From Acidobacteriota bacterium (lineage in GTDB: Bacteria; Acidobacteriota; Terriglobia; Terriglobales; Acidobacteriaceae), in contig JAGWSG010000134.1 of the NCBI GenBank assembly GCA_028876335.1, positions 1 to 64,000 of the forward strand: a stretch of 64,000 bases of DNA, in the 5' to 3' direction. The position numbers and the translations under genes were made by a program. Below, in pieces: positions 46,278-55,601 of the stretch. Numbering within the stretch: the first letter of the stretch is position 1; every line of letters starts with the position of its first letter. A model generated the notes under the pieces. The model had not been told where the DNA came from and ran no database searches. It saw nothing but the letters and a program-made list of their open reading frames with translations.

Positions 46278-47681
46278 TTAACTGACCGGGGTTGCAGACC
46301 TGCTATCTTCGTGCCGCGGCTCGGCTTCCTCAATTTCCCGCCATCCTGGCAGCCGCTGGTCACCCGTAATGAGCCGCGCGCCGCGGGTAAAGGTGAAGTA
46401 CGACCATACCCAAGCCATGAATACCGAGATACGGTTGCGGAAGCCAATGAGGAAGAAGATATGCACAACCAGCCATGTAACCCACGCGGGCAGGCCGCTC
46501 ATGTGCGAGCGGAAGGGCCATTTGACGTTGGCCACAGCGGCCATGCGGCCGATGGTGGCCATGTCACCTTTGTCAAAGTAGCGGAAGCTGGGCCGCTTCT
46601 CACCGCGCAAATCCGCTGCAATCAATCGCCCAACGTGGTCGCCCATCTGCATGGCGGGCTGCGCCACGCCGGGCACTTGCCTGCCGTCCTGCTCCAAGTG
46701 TGCCAGGTCTCCCAGTACAAAAATCTCGTTGTGATCCGGCGGGTTAAGGTGTTCATTCACGATGACGCAGCCGCGCTTATCGAGTGGCGCACCGAGCATT
46801 TTGCCAAGAGGAGAGGCCGATACACCCGCAGCCCAAAGCGTCACTACAGCTTCGAGCTTTCCTTCCAGAGTGTTGGCACCTCGAACGTCTCCTGTAAATT
46901 TCGCTTCCACCCATCCGGGGCCGACGCCATTTACGTGGGTCTCCGTGTGAACCTCCACTCCGAGCTTGGCCAGAGAGGCCTCAGCCTTGGCGGATAAGTC
47001 AGGCGGATAGGCAGCCAGCACGCGTTTGCCCGCATCCAGCAGAATGACGCGCGCCTTCGACGGATCGATGTGGCGGAAGTCGTGGCGCATATAGAGCTTC
47101 GCAATATCGCTGATGGCTCCGGCCAGTTCAACCCCCGTGGGACCGCCGCCAATCACCACAAAGTTAAGCGGCGGATGCGTTCCCTGCTCCTGCTTCTCGC
47201 GCTCGGCCAGCTCAAAGGCCAGAAGCACGCGCCTGCGAATCTCAATGGCGTCTTCGATCGACTTCAATCCCGGTGCCTGCGCGGCCCACTCATCATGGCC
47301 AAAGTAGGAGTGTGTGGCGCCGGTGGCCAGAACAAGGTAGTCATAGCCGATGGCCGCGCCCGATTTCAGGCTCAATTCGCGCTTCTCGGAATCGATGGCG
47401 GTCACTTCATCCATCAGCACCTGTGTATTCGATTGGCCACGGAAAATAGTGCGGATGGGCTGCGCAATGTCAGCCGGAGACAGCACGGCCAGAGCCACCT
47501 GGTAAAGCAGTGGCTGAAAGGTATGGTGATTGCGCCGGTCGATAACGGTTACGTCCACAGGCAAATCCTTCAGTGCTTTTGCCGCATGCAATCCGCCAAA
47601 GCCTGCGCCTACGATTGCCACGCGTGGCCTGCCGCCGTGGTTTTGCGTCGGAGGAGTCAGGGGACGTCCGATTTGATTCAT
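46278..47681 (-). CDS. ndh: Type II NADH:quinone oxidoreductase (NDH-2)
   Basis: A 467-residue flavoprotein that oxidises NADH and reduces quinone without pumping protons. FAD motif [17 protein letters not shown] near residue 21 and NADH motif [18 protein letters not shown] in the middle. The quinone-side C-terminal helices ([20 protein letters not shown], then [10 protein letters not shown]) anchor it to the membrane. ATG 47681 has GGGAGGTGGT just upstream. It could feed quinol to alternative complex III encoded at the left of the window. It is followed by serS after 13 bases. Confidence 0.94.
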   Translation of the reverse strand: MNQIGRPLTPPTQNHGGRPRVAIVGAGFGGLHAAKALKDLPVDVTVIDRRNHHTFQPLLYQVALAVLSPADIAQPIRTIFRGQSNTQVLMDEVTAIDSEKRELSLKSGAAIGYDYLVLATGATHSYFGHDEWAAQAPGLKSIEDAIEIRRRVLLAFELAEREKQEQGTHPPLNFVVIGGGPTGVELAGAISDIAKLYMRHDFRHIDPSKARVILLDAGKRVLAAYPPDLSAKAEASLAKLGVEVHTETHVNGVGPGWVEAKFTGDVRGANTLEGKLEAVVTLWAAGVSASPLGKMLGAPLDKRGCVIVNEHLNPPDHNEIFVLGDLAHLEQDGRQVPGVAQPAMQMGDHVGRLIAADLRGEKRPSFRYFDKGDMATIGRMAAVANVKWPFRSHMSGLPAWVTWLVVHIFFLIGFRNRISVFMAWVWSYFTFTRGARLITGDQRLPGWREIEEAEPRHEDSRSATPVS

Positions 47682-47783
47682 ACCACCTCCCTCTATTGTT
47701 GATGCTCCACAAGGTGCGAGGGTCACAAAGCTTGTCTCAGTTAGCGCAATCGGCGGCACTCCCGTTGCTACCATTGAGATTGC

Positions 47784-48905
47784 GTGACGGCGTTTATGCC
47801 GTTATCTGAGCCGAAGGGATTTTCTCCTGTGCCGCAAAATCTTGCCACGAACCTTATCATCGATGCCCATCTTGACCTTGCCTGGAACGCGCTCAGTTGG
47901 AACCGGGATCTTCATCTGAAGGTTGCGCAGATGCGCACATCAGAAGCAGGTATTGAAGGCAAGTCGCGTGGGCGGAATACGGTCAGTTTTCCGCAAATGC
48001 GAGAAGGACGCGTGGGTGTTTCGATGGTGACGCTTCTGGCACGTGCGAATCCTGAGGGGCGCTCCATTCTGGACTTTCGCAACCAACAGAGTGCTTCGGC
48101 CGCCGCACAGGGTCAGCTCGCCTGGTACCGGCTTCTTGAGGAAGAAGGCGTGTGCCACCTGATTAACGATTTGAACGCGCTTCGTGCGTCGACTTCGGCA
48201 TGGAAGGCGGGAAGTGGAGACGCGCCACTCGGATTCATACTGAGCATGGAGGGGGCTGATCCAATTATTTCCCCCTCACATGCAGAGTGGTGGTATCGCG
48301 CCGGATTGCGCGCCGTGGGGCTGGCGCATTATGGGCCGAGCGCGTATGCCAACGGAACGGCATGCGAGGGCGGGCTGTTTCCCGCAGGCAGAGAACTGCT
48401 GCGGGCGATGGAAGAGCTCGGTATGATTCTCGATCTCACGCATCTTGCCGACGAGGCTTTCTGGGAGGCGGCGAAACTCTTCCGTGGCCCGGTACTGGCC
48501 AGCCACAACAATTGCCGCGCCATTACGCCGCATCAGCGCCAGTTCTCAGACGATCAAATCCGCTTGCTCATTGAGCGTGACGCCGTAATTGGCACGGCTC
48601 TTGATGCGTGGATGCTCGTTCCCGGTTGGACGCAGGGGACGGGGAACGGGCCACGCGTGACGCTGGAGTCGGCCGTGGAGCACATTGATCACATCTGCCA
48701 GATTGCCGGCACATCGCGTCATTGCGCCATTGGCAGCGACCTGGATGGGGGCTTTGGCACCGAGCAGGGACCGGAAGATCTGGACACAATTGCAGACTTG
48801 CAGAGTCTCGGGCCGCTGCTGGCTGCGCGCGGCTACTCGGCAGAAGACGTGGAAGGCATCTTCCACGGCAACTGGCTGCGCTTCTTTGAGCGCGCCTGGG
48901 CGTAA
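47784..48905 (+). CDS. Membrane dipeptidase family (peptidase M19)
   Basis: A 373-residue metallo-dipeptidase. The zinc ligands of the M19 family are in place: HxD in DAHLDLAW, Glu in SMEGADP, His in LTHLADEAFWE and His in ASHNNCRAI, plus the late GSDLDGGFG. It lacks a clear signal peptide, so it may be cytoplasmic. The start is GTG 47784; an ATG at 47796 is also in frame. Probably hydrolyses dipeptides, often of mixed D/L form in this family. It is divergent from ndh, sharing a 100-base promoter region. Confidence 0.9.
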   Translation: MTAFMPLSEPKGFSPVPQNLATNLIIDAHLDLAWNALSWNRDLHLKVAQMRTSEAGIEGKSRGRNTVSFPQMREGRVGVSMVTLLARANPEGRSILDFRNQQSASAAAQGQLAWYRLLEEEGVCHLINDLNALRASTSAWKAGSGDAPLGFILSMEGADPIISPSHAEWWYRAGLRAVGLAHYGPSAYANGTACEGGLFPAGRELLRAMEELGMILDLTHLADEAFWEAAKLFRGPVLASHNNCRAITPHQRQFSDDQIRLLIERDAVIGTALDAWMLVPGWTQGTGNGPRVTLESAVEHIDHICQIAGTSRHCAIGSDLDGGFGTEQGPEDLDTIADLQSLGPLLAARGYSAEDVEGIFHGNWLRFFERAWA

Positions 48906-48932
48906 AGGCCCACAATCTGTAGCGGCACGCAA

Positions 48933-51854
48933 TCAAGGATGAATCTCAATCGCAATCGGCAGAGAACTCGCATTGCCTGTTGTTGCGGTTGCCACGGTGT
49001 TGGTGGCCACACCGGGAATGGATGCAGGGGTGAAGACAACCAGTCCGGAATTGTCTGACGTCGCCGTGGAAACCTGCGTGGCCAGCAAGGGGGACGCGGT
49101 GCAGCGGCCATGCGGCGGGCACGGCGGAGCCCAGGCGTAGAGCGACTGATAGAGCGTCACCGTGCCACCTGCCATGGGATTGCCGTTGAGGTCATGCACG
49201 CGAAGCACAATCTGGCTGGGAGTGCTCGAGACAGCAACGGACTGTGTGGTGCCGCTGACGGCTTTCACGGTGGCAAACTCCGGCCGCGCGCCAAGCACGG
49301 TGAAATCCGCGCAATTTGCTGTGCCGTTCACGCACGCCGTGGCTGTACTCAGCACTCCTTCGGTTCGCGGAGAGGCAGTGAGCATTTTGGTTGCGATGCC
49401 GCTTGAGCTGCTTGTTGAAGTAGAGCCTCCCTGCACCGTAATGTCGCATCCGCAGTTCGAATCCCACGCGACCATTTGTCCGCTCACCGGTGTTCCGTTG
49501 TTCAAAACGATGGCTTCGGTCGTCCAGTTGACCGAAGCGCCGGTTGCGACGGAGAGGAACGGAGTGAGCGCCGTTAGCACCGGCGCGCTGCCGCCCGTGA
49601 AGTGCGCCTGCAGACTCGCGTTGTTGGTGAGAGAAGCCGTCACGACCGCGGGCGAGGTGTTGAGCGCCGTGACTGTCATGGTGGCCAGCCCGTCGCCGGT
49701 TGCTGTTACCGAGCACACCGTGGAGCCGCAACCGAGGGTCGCCGATCCGCTGGTGACCGAATACGTCACGGTTACCCCGCTGGCCGGTACAAGGGATGCA
49801 TTCAAAGCCTGTACAGAGAAGGGAAGCGGCACGCCAACGGAGACTGTATTCGAAGGGGCAGTGACAAGCGTGAGCGAGTCGCCTGTGCCGGCGTCATAAC
49901 TGATGCCGCCAGTGATGATTGCCGCCGCGGAATAAAGGGGAAGATCGTCGACTTCAACGTCTGCCGAACCTGCAGCTGTCACGGCCGGTGCGATTGCCGT
50001 GATTTCTGTGGGCGAAATGCTTGTAACAACGGCCGGCCTGCCGCCTACGGTCACCGTGTCCTGCGAGCGAAAACCTGTTCCGCGAATCACGATCGGGCCG
50101 CCGCCCAGGGGCAGGTGCTCGGGTTGCACGGTGTCGGCATAGAGCAGCCAGCCGGTGTAGAGATAGTCGGGCCGCCCGTCTCCGCGCAGATCGGCAATAC
50201 CGATGCGCACGATATCGTCTGAAGCTGTGCTTACCTGCAGCCAGCTCTCACCGGTGGCGAAACCGTTGAATCCTGGTACCCAACCCACCGCGGGTGAGCC
50301 TGTTGTGTCGAGCGCATCCCACACGCCGAGAGAGGGCATGGCTCTTGAATTGCTCGGGATGCCGTTCTCATTGAGTGCCTGCGTGACCAGCGTGAAGGTA
50401 CGGTTGGCACGCACTGGAAAGAGGAACCAGTCGGTCTGTTCCACTTGACCAATGCGGCCTGTCCAGAGCCCACCCTGCGGCAAGGGCCGCGGGCTGTTCT
50501 CCGTTGCAATTGCATCCTGCGATCCGGTCGCTGCCGAGTCGGAGATGGGTACATCGAGTGTCTGGGTTGAACCCGGTGTCATGTTGGTCACAGTCAAAGT
50601 CGGCATGGTGCCGGAGGGGCTCGGTGAACCGTCCACATAAGGGCCAACAGCATTGTTCATGATGTAGAGCGGATTGATGGCTTCAAATGTGATCTGATAG
50701 GTCGCCGTCGTCATGCCCGGCGGTAAAGGCATATAGCTCAGATCAAAAAAGCCCTGTTGGCTCGGGTCCGTTCCGCCCCACTTGGAGTAAGGCACGCCGC
50801 TGGAATCCTGCCATCCCGTCACCGGATTACCGTGCTTGCCGCGAAACGTCGCCCCGCTGACCGCCGTGATCGTGTACTCGTAGAGCGGATTCCCGTTCGC
50901 GTCCAGCGGTCGTGCCACAACGTTCACACCCTGCATCCCCACGCCGGTGCGGAACTTGAGAGTTCCGCTGATCGAAGCCGTGTTTGCCGCCGTCAGCTCC
51001 TTCCCGGGGAAGCTGGAGAGATTCGTCGCCGTGATCGGGTAGATGCGGTTGAGTGCCGCAATGTCATCAAGCCGCAATTGCGTCGGGTTAGGGATGCAAT
51101 TCCCGCCACTGTTGCCGCATGCGCCGCTGATGGGCTGCATCACCGGCCAGCCCTGCGTGCCGTTCGGCATGCCGTTGGTAGCCGCGCCGTCGTTCACCTG
51201 TGAGTAGCCAAGGCCAAGAATGCGCCCGAAGGCGCGCTCCAGCTCAAAGCCAATCATGGTCAACTGGCTCGCCGTGCCCGCGCAGCGCCCGTTGACCAGG
51301 ATGACAGCGTGACTCACGGTGGCATCGGTGTTGATGCCGTCCATCCAAAACCAGACGCCGTTGAACTGGCAGCTTGTCGGGTCGCTGGCGCCTGTGCCGA
51401 AAAGCGCGTCGGTAACCGAGCCGTCGGTGTCAAAGACCACGCCGACGGGGTAGTTGGTTGCCGATGGCGTCATGTCCGAAGGTGCGGCGAAGACCTTGTT
51501 CCCCGCCACGGTATTCAGGCCGCTCACATCTTCGTTGAGCGTGCCCTTGTCGGTCAGCGTCACTCCGGCGGTCGGAACTGCGCTCCAAATAGCCGCCGCT
51601 GCGTCCACCATAGCCACGGCCTGTGCATTGCTCACGCTGGCGTTCAGCGGTCCCTGGTCCACGTAGTAATTAAGCGCACCGTTTCTCCAGTGGACCGGCT
51701 GGCCAATCACGGCGGGATCAAAATAGCTGGAGCCGGCGATGTACTTGGGGCCTCCGGCAAGCGCGGAAGCAGGGCACAGCGTAAGTGTGAATCCAAACAT
51801 TAGAAATGACTTAGAAAGCCAGACTTTTGTCTTCCTGTGGAGGCAGTGGGACAT
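48933..51854 (-). CDS. Secreted Ig/IPT-type protein with a degenerate matrixin-like N-domain
   Basis: A 973-residue exported protein (signal LSKSFLMFGFTLTLCPASALA). The N-terminal 270 residues resemble matrixin/metzincin peptidases in layout (WRNGALNYYVDQGPLNASVS and a long acidic-polar stretch). However, the zinc-site region is ELERAFGRILGLGYS (205-219), where all metal His of HExxHxxGxxH and the catalytic Glu are absent. Residues of about 290-400 are beta-rich, and a region of about 400-550 may be a CARDB/pre-peptidase-like domain. About 570-660 is IPT/TIG-like (LPLGGGPIVIRGTGFRSQDT). The rest are Ig-like repeats (VTYSVTSGSATLGCGSTVCS). Convergent with the dipeptidase gene, 28 bases away. 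Confidence 0.85.
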   Translation of the reverse strand: MSHCLHRKTKVWLSKSFLMFGFTLTLCPASALAGGPKYIAGSSYFDPAVIGQPVHWRNGALNYYVDQGPLNASVSNAQAVAMVDAAAAIWSAVPTAGVTLTDKGTLNEDVSGLNTVAGNKVFAAPSDMTPSATNYPVGVVFDTDGSVTDALFGTGASDPTSCQFNGVWFWMDGINTDATVSHAVILVNGRCAGTASQLTMIGFELERAFGRILGLGYSQVNDGAATNGMPNGTQGWPVMQPISGACGNSGGNCIPNPTQLRLDDIAALNRIYPITATNLSSFPGKELTAANTASISGTLKFRTGVGMQGVNVVARPLDANGNPLYEYTITAVSGATFRGKHGNPVTGWQDSSGVPYSKWGGTDPSQQGFFDLSYMPLPPGMTTATYQITFEAINPLYIMNNAVGPYVDGSPSPSGTMPTLTVTNMTPGSTQTLDVPISDSAATGSQDAIATENSPRPLPQGGLWTGRIGQVEQTDWFLFPVRANRTFTLVTQALNENGIPSNSRAMPSLGVWDALDTTGSPAVGWVPGFNGFATGESWLQVSTASDDIVRIGIADLRGDGRPDYLYTGWLLYADTVQPEHLPLGGGPIVIRGTGFRSQDTVTVGGRPAVVTSISPTEITAIAPAVTAAGSADVEVDDLPLYSAAAIITGGISYDAGTGDSLTLVTAPSNTVSVGVPLPFSVQALNASLVPASGVTVTYSVTSGSATLGCGSTVCSVTATGDGLATMTVTALNTSPAVVTASLTNNASLQAHFTGGSAPVLTALTPFLSVATGASVNWTTEAIVLNNGTPVSGQMVAWDSNCGCDITVQGGSTSTSSSSGIATKMLTASPRTEGVLSTATACVNGTANCADFTVLGARPEFATVKAVSGTTQSVAVSSTPSQIVLRVHDLNGNPMAGGTVTLYQSLYAWAPPCPPHGRCTASPLLATQVSTATSDNSGLVVFTPASIPGVATNTVATATTGNASSLPIAIEIHP

Positions 51855-52179
51855 CGAGTGCGTTCCTCTGCCGAAGAACTGGCGATTTATGGGCCATTGT
51901 GGGCTAAAAATAATGAGAAATATCTAACCACCGGCGCGCTGCCCCCAACGGGCATCCGAGCAAAAACGCTCTGTCACTCAAAAATCAGCCTGTCAATGGT
52001 ACTGGAGTACTTCCGTCACTCTCATGGCATATGCCCTAAGTGATTTCAAAGCTTTGGTTTGCGCTCAAAATGCTGATTGATTGAGTAAGATGGGTACTAC
52101 CCGAGCAAGTTACTAAAGCTGCTCTACCAGGGAGCCGCTGCATGACTGCCCTTGAGGGGATTGGGCAGGGGAGGACATC
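51855..52179. other. Divergent upstream region of the Ig-type secreted and MshEN-AAA genes
   Basis: 325 bases with no supported gene, including a GGCATATGCC palindrome near 52025. It must hold the promoters of both flanking genes, but I see no strong -35/-10 pair. Confidence 0.35.
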
Positions 52180-52191
52180 ATCGCTTCGCAA

Positions 52192-53661
52192 TTGAGACTG
52201 GGCGATCTGCTGATTCGCGCCAAACTGATTACCGAGAAGGACGTTGCCAGGGCGCTCGAGCGCCAGGCAGAACATGGTGGGCGCCTCGGCGACAATCTCG
52301 TGGCCATTGGCGCGATTCAGCCCAAGCAACTCGAAGCGTTTCTCCGGCGCATTCCGGGTGAGCCGGCAGATATCCGCGCCACCGGCATCGACGAGATTGA
52401 CCTGATGGCCATGCTGCTGAAGCTGATCTATCGCGATCGGCTTGAGACTACCCGCCAGTTCATTGATGCCATCAAGCTTCCGTACCACATTGTCCTTGAT
52501 CTGATTCAGATGGCGATCAACCGCAATCTGTTGCAGACGCTCGGCTCACGTTATTCTGATAACCCCATCGACCTCAGCTACACCTTCACCGATTCGGGCC
52601 GCACCTGGACACTCGACGCCCTTTCGCGTCTTCGCTATACCGGTCCGGCGCCCGTAACACTGGAGGATTTTTCTGAGCAGGTCAGCCTGCACAAACTCAC
52701 CAACGAACTGATCACCTTTGATCGCCTGCGTAAGGGAATGCATGGACTCACGTTCGATGACAGCATGCTGGAGCAGGTGGGCCCGGCTCTCAACTCCGGC
52801 CGCTCCATACTGCTTTATGGGCCTCCAGGCAATGGCAAAACCTCCACTGCGCTGCGTATCACCAACATCTTCCACGACGTGATTTACGTGCCGTATTCGG
52901 TGATTGTCGAAGGCCAGATTATCCGCATTTTCGATCCAAGCATCCACATCAGGATTGATCCGACCGAGATTGCAGACGATCCCGAAGTCTCAATCATGCG
53001 CCGCGAGCAATATGATGCCCGCTGGGTGCCATGCAAGCGTCCCTTCGTCGTGACAGGCGGAGAACTTACGCTTGAGATGCTCGACCTGCGTTACGACGAA
53101 ACCGGCCACTACTATGAGGCGCCTCTACACGTGAAAGCCCTCGGCGGGACGTTCATCATCGACGACTTCGGCCGCCAGATTGTCAGCCCCACACACCTTT
53201 TGAATCGCTGGATTGTGCCCCTGGAAAGCAAAATTGACTATCTGAAGCTGCACACCGGCAAGAGTTTCAGCATTCCGTTTGAAGAGCTGGTCATCTTCTC
53301 CACCAATCTTGAACCGGAAGACCTGATGGATCCGGCCTTTCTGCGCCGCCTTCCATACAAGATTGAAGTGGGATCTCCGTCGCTCGAAAGCTTCAGAACC
53401 ATCTTCAAGAAGGAAAGCGAACGGCAGGGAATGGAGCTGCCGGACGACATCTTCAACCTCATTGTGGACAAGCTTCAGAATGAAAAGAAGATGGACTTTG
53501 GCGCATACATGCCGCGATTCATCGTCGATCAAGTGGTGGCCGCATGCCGCTTTCTTGACCAGCCCGCGCATTACGAGCCGCGTTTCATTGAGTACGCACT
53601 CGACAACCTGCGCGTAAAGACCAAAGCAACCAAGGGTCCGACTTCAGCACGCGTTTCCTGA
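52192..53661 (+). CDS. MshEN-domain AAA-family ATPase (putative c-di-GMP effector)
   Basis: A 489-residue ATPase. The N-terminus carries two successive MshEN-type blocks: RLGDLLIRAKLITEKDVARA ending LERQ, a 5-residue spacer AEHGG, and RLGDNLVAIGAIQPKQLEAF. This fits the published tandem c-di-GMP-binding motif almost fully (two deviations: Val for Leu at residue 18 and Ile for Gln at residue 54). The AAA part has Walker A GPPGNGKTS (210-218), Walker B FIIDDFG (321-327) and arginine-finger-like FLRRLP. It is not GspE/PilB-like in the ATPase region. The start is TTG 52192 or an ATC at 52180, which has GGGGAGG 5 bases upstream. No partner genes are adjacent. Confidence 0.8.
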   Translation: MRLGDLLIRAKLITEKDVARALERQAEHGGRLGDNLVAIGAIQPKQLEAFLRRIPGEPADIRATGIDEIDLMAMLLKLIYRDRLETTRQFIDAIKLPYHIVLDLIQMAINRNLLQTLGSRYSDNPIDLSYTFTDSGRTWTLDALSRLRYTGPAPVTLEDFSEQVSLHKLTNELITFDRLRKGMHGLTFDDSMLEQVGPALNSGRSILLYGPPGNGKTSTALRITNIFHDVIYVPYSVIVEGQIIRIFDPSIHIRIDPTEIADDPEVSIMRREQYDARWVPCKRPFVVTGGELTLEMLDLRYDETGHYYEAPLHVKALGGTFIIDDFGRQIVSPTHLLNRWIVPLESKIDYLKLHTGKSFSIPFEELVIFSTNLEPEDLMDPAFLRRLPYKIEVGSPSLESFRTIFKKESERQGMELPDDIFNLIVDKLQNEKKMDFGAYMPRFIVDQVVAACRFLDQPAHYEPRFIEYALDNLRVKTKATKGPTSARVS

Positions 53662-53674
53662 TGCACTGACCTCC

Positions 53675-53716
53675 ACCGCTCCCGGCGCAACCACGCTGGG
53701 GGCGGTCTTCTTTTTT
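53675..53716 (+). terminator. Intrinsic terminator after the MshEN-AAA gene
   Basis: ACCGC (53675-53679) pairs with GCGGT (53702-53706), with further imperfect pairing inside, followed by CTTCTTTTTT. It lies 14 bases after the stop and suits Rho-independent termination. Confidence 0.75.
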
Positions 53717-53795
53717 CTGCGGGGTGCTTCATCGGAGAGACGATGAAGTCTCGCACGCATCCTGTCGTACGCGATGCGAGCGGGTCTGACGGCGA

Positions 53796-53993
53796 TTAGA
53801 TCTCGGGGTAGAAATCGAAAAACGCATCCAGGCTCTGCTTCAACTGGTTTTCAATTTCTTCGCGCGATCCCTCAAGCACATGCATGGTCACGTGCGCATC
53901 ATTGCCATTGGTGAGCTTGAGCGTAGCGTCGTGAATTTCTTTTACTTCGCCTTCGGGCAGCAGCCGCATTCCATACACAAGAGTCAAATTCGC
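53796..53993 (-). CDS. Small conserved-looking cytoplasmic protein, function unknown
   Basis: A 65-residue protein from ATG 53993 (AGGA just upstream), or 70 residues from 54008. The sequence NLTLVYGMRLLPEGEVKEIH and DAHVTMHVLEGSREEIENQL suggest a compact alpha-beta fold. No signal or helix. It is divergent from trxB, with about 90 bases between starts. I do not recognise a family, and with 65 residues the coding call rests on its ribosome site and plausible composition. Confidence 0.6.
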   Translation of the reverse strand, partial: ANLTLVYGMRLLPEGEVKEIHDATLKLTNGNDAHVTMHVLEGSREEIENQLKQSLDAFFDFYPEI

Positions 53994-54082
53994 CATAGTC
54001 CTCATCATATCTGCATGCCGTTTGTGCGTGCTGTGGACGCGATATTGCCTTCAGCCCGTTACAATCGACACGAGATAACAAC

Positions 54083-55030
54083 ATGAGTGAGACACGCGAT
54101 ACCGTCATCCTTGGTTCCGGCTGCTCCGGACTCACCGCTGCCATTTACACCGCACGCGCCGGCCTCAAGCCGCTGGTTCTTGAAGGGCATGAGCCCGGAG
54201 GCCAGCTTTCCATCACCACGCTGGTGGAAAACTTTCCCGGCTGGCCGGACGGCATTCAGGGACCGGAACTGATTGACAATATGAAGAAGCAGGCCGCGCG
54301 GTTTGGCGCCGAGTTCAAACTTGGCCACCTGCACGCCGTCGATCTCAACGTGCACCCCATCAAACTCGAGACCTCCGTCGGCGAGATCCGCACCCGTACG
54401 CTCATCATTGCCTCGGGGGCAAGCGCGCGCTGGCTCGGTTTGCCCAGTGAGCAGGCACTTATCGGGCATGGCGTTTCAAGTTGCGCCACATGCGACGGCT
54501 TCTTCTTCCGCGATAAGTCGATTGCTGTTGTGGGCGGCGGCGACTCCGCGATGGAGGAAGCGCTTTTTCTCACGCGCTTTGCAAGCAAGGTCACGTTGCT
54601 TCACCGGCGTGATGCCTTCCGCGCGAGCAAGATTATGCTGGACCGCGCCATTGCTCACCCCAATATTGAACTGCGCACCAACTGCGTGGTCGATGAAGTT
54701 CTCGGCGTCGAAGAGAAATCCGTCAAAGGCCTTGCATTGCGTGACACGAAGACAGGGGAGAAGAGCACGCTTCCGGTCGAGGGATTGTTCCTTGGTATTG
54801 GTCATGAACCCAATGCCAAAATGTTTTCCGGTCAGCTCGATCTTGACGATGACGGCTACATCAAGACGCGCGACAACGTCTTCACCACATTCCACGGGCA
54901 GGTGGTGAACGGCGTGTTCGCATGCGGAGATGTGCAGGACCGCCGCTACCGCCAGGCCATTACGGCGGCGGGCACGGGCTGCATGGCTGCTCTTGAGGTG
55001 GAGAAATATCTCGAAGAGCACGGCCATTGA
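54083..55030 (+). CDS. trxB: Thioredoxin reductase
   Basis: A 315-residue FAD flavoprotein that reduces thioredoxin with NADPH. The FAD motif is GSGCSGLTAA (residues 11-20), where the usual Pro/Ala is Cys. The redox pair is CATC (Cys134, Cys137) and the NADPH motif is VVGGGDSAMEEALFL. The late motif GVFACGDVQDRRYRQAITAA binds FAD. It starts at ATG 54083 and is followed by a DUF4188 gene after 28 bases. Confidence 0.95.
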   Translation: MSETRDTVILGSGCSGLTAAIYTARAGLKPLVLEGHEPGGQLSITTLVENFPGWPDGIQGPELIDNMKKQAARFGAEFKLGHLHAVDLNVHPIKLETSVGEIRTRTLIIASGASARWLGLPSEQALIGHGVSSCATCDGFFFRDKSIAVVGGGDSAMEEALFLTRFASKVTLLHRRDAFRASKIMLDRAIAHPNIELRTNCVVDEVLGVEEKSVKGLALRDTKTGEKSTLPVEGLFLGIGHEPNAKMFSGQLDLDDDGYIKTRDNVFTTFHGQVVNGVFACGDVQDRRYRQAITAAGTGCMAALEVEKYLEEHGH

Positions 55031-55058
55031 TAAGCCCTAATCTCTAACGAGGTCGGTC

Positions 55059-55601
55059 ATGCCCCAGATCTTTCCCGGTCGCTTCGCCGCAAAAATGGAG
55101 GGCCCCTTCGTGGTCTTCCTCATTGGCATGCGCATCAATCGCCTGTTTGCCTTTCGGCAGTGGATGCAAGTCGCCAGGGCCATGCCGCCAATGATCAAAG
55201 AGCTCATGCGGCAACCAGAACTTGGACTGCTTCACGTTGAAAATGCAGTCTACTGGCCAGGGGCACTCATCATTCAGTACTGGCGTAGCTTTGACCAGCT
55301 GCATGCATACGCGCATGACCGCAACGCCGCGCATCTGCCAGCCTGGGCGGAGTTCAATCGCCGCATCGGTAATAACGGAGCCGTCGGCATCTGGCATGAG
55401 ACCTATGTTGTTCAGCCCAATTCCTTCGAATCCATCTACGCCAACATGCCGCGATTCGGGCTGGCGCGCGCCGGCGGGCACGAGCCCGTAATCGGCCGCA
55501 TCAATTCCGCGCGTCGCCGCATGGGAATGGCGGATGATCCGACGGTGGAAACACCCCAGCTGGCTCCGCAGCCCTTGGCCAGGAACGCGCCCAATCCATA
55601 G
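55059..55601 (+). CDS. DUF4188 protein (ferredoxin-like monooxygenase-type fold)
   Basis: A 180-residue soluble protein with the DUF4188 pattern: FPGRFAAKMEGPFVVFLIGM near the start, WPGALIIQYWRSFDQLHAYA and WHETYVVQPNSFESIYANMP near residue 115. The fold resembles small heme-degrading or antibiotic-biosynthesis monooxygenases, but activity is unknown. It follows trxB closely and probably shares its transcript. Confidence 0.85.
   Translation: MPQIFPGRFAAKMEGPFVVFLIGMRINRLFAFRQWMQVARAMPPMIKELMRQPELGLLHVENAVYWPGALIIQYWRSFDQLHAYAHDRNAAHLPAWAEFNRRIGNNGAVGIWHETYVVQPNSFESIYANMPRFGLARAGGHEPVIGRINSARRRMGMADDPTVETPQLAPQPLARNAPNP

Noticed and set aside
45786-46997. A 403-codon open frame on the plus strand
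   Set aside because: It runs antisense across serS and ndh, both of which have clear family motifs; its translation is Ser/Arg/Ala-rich and shows no domain.
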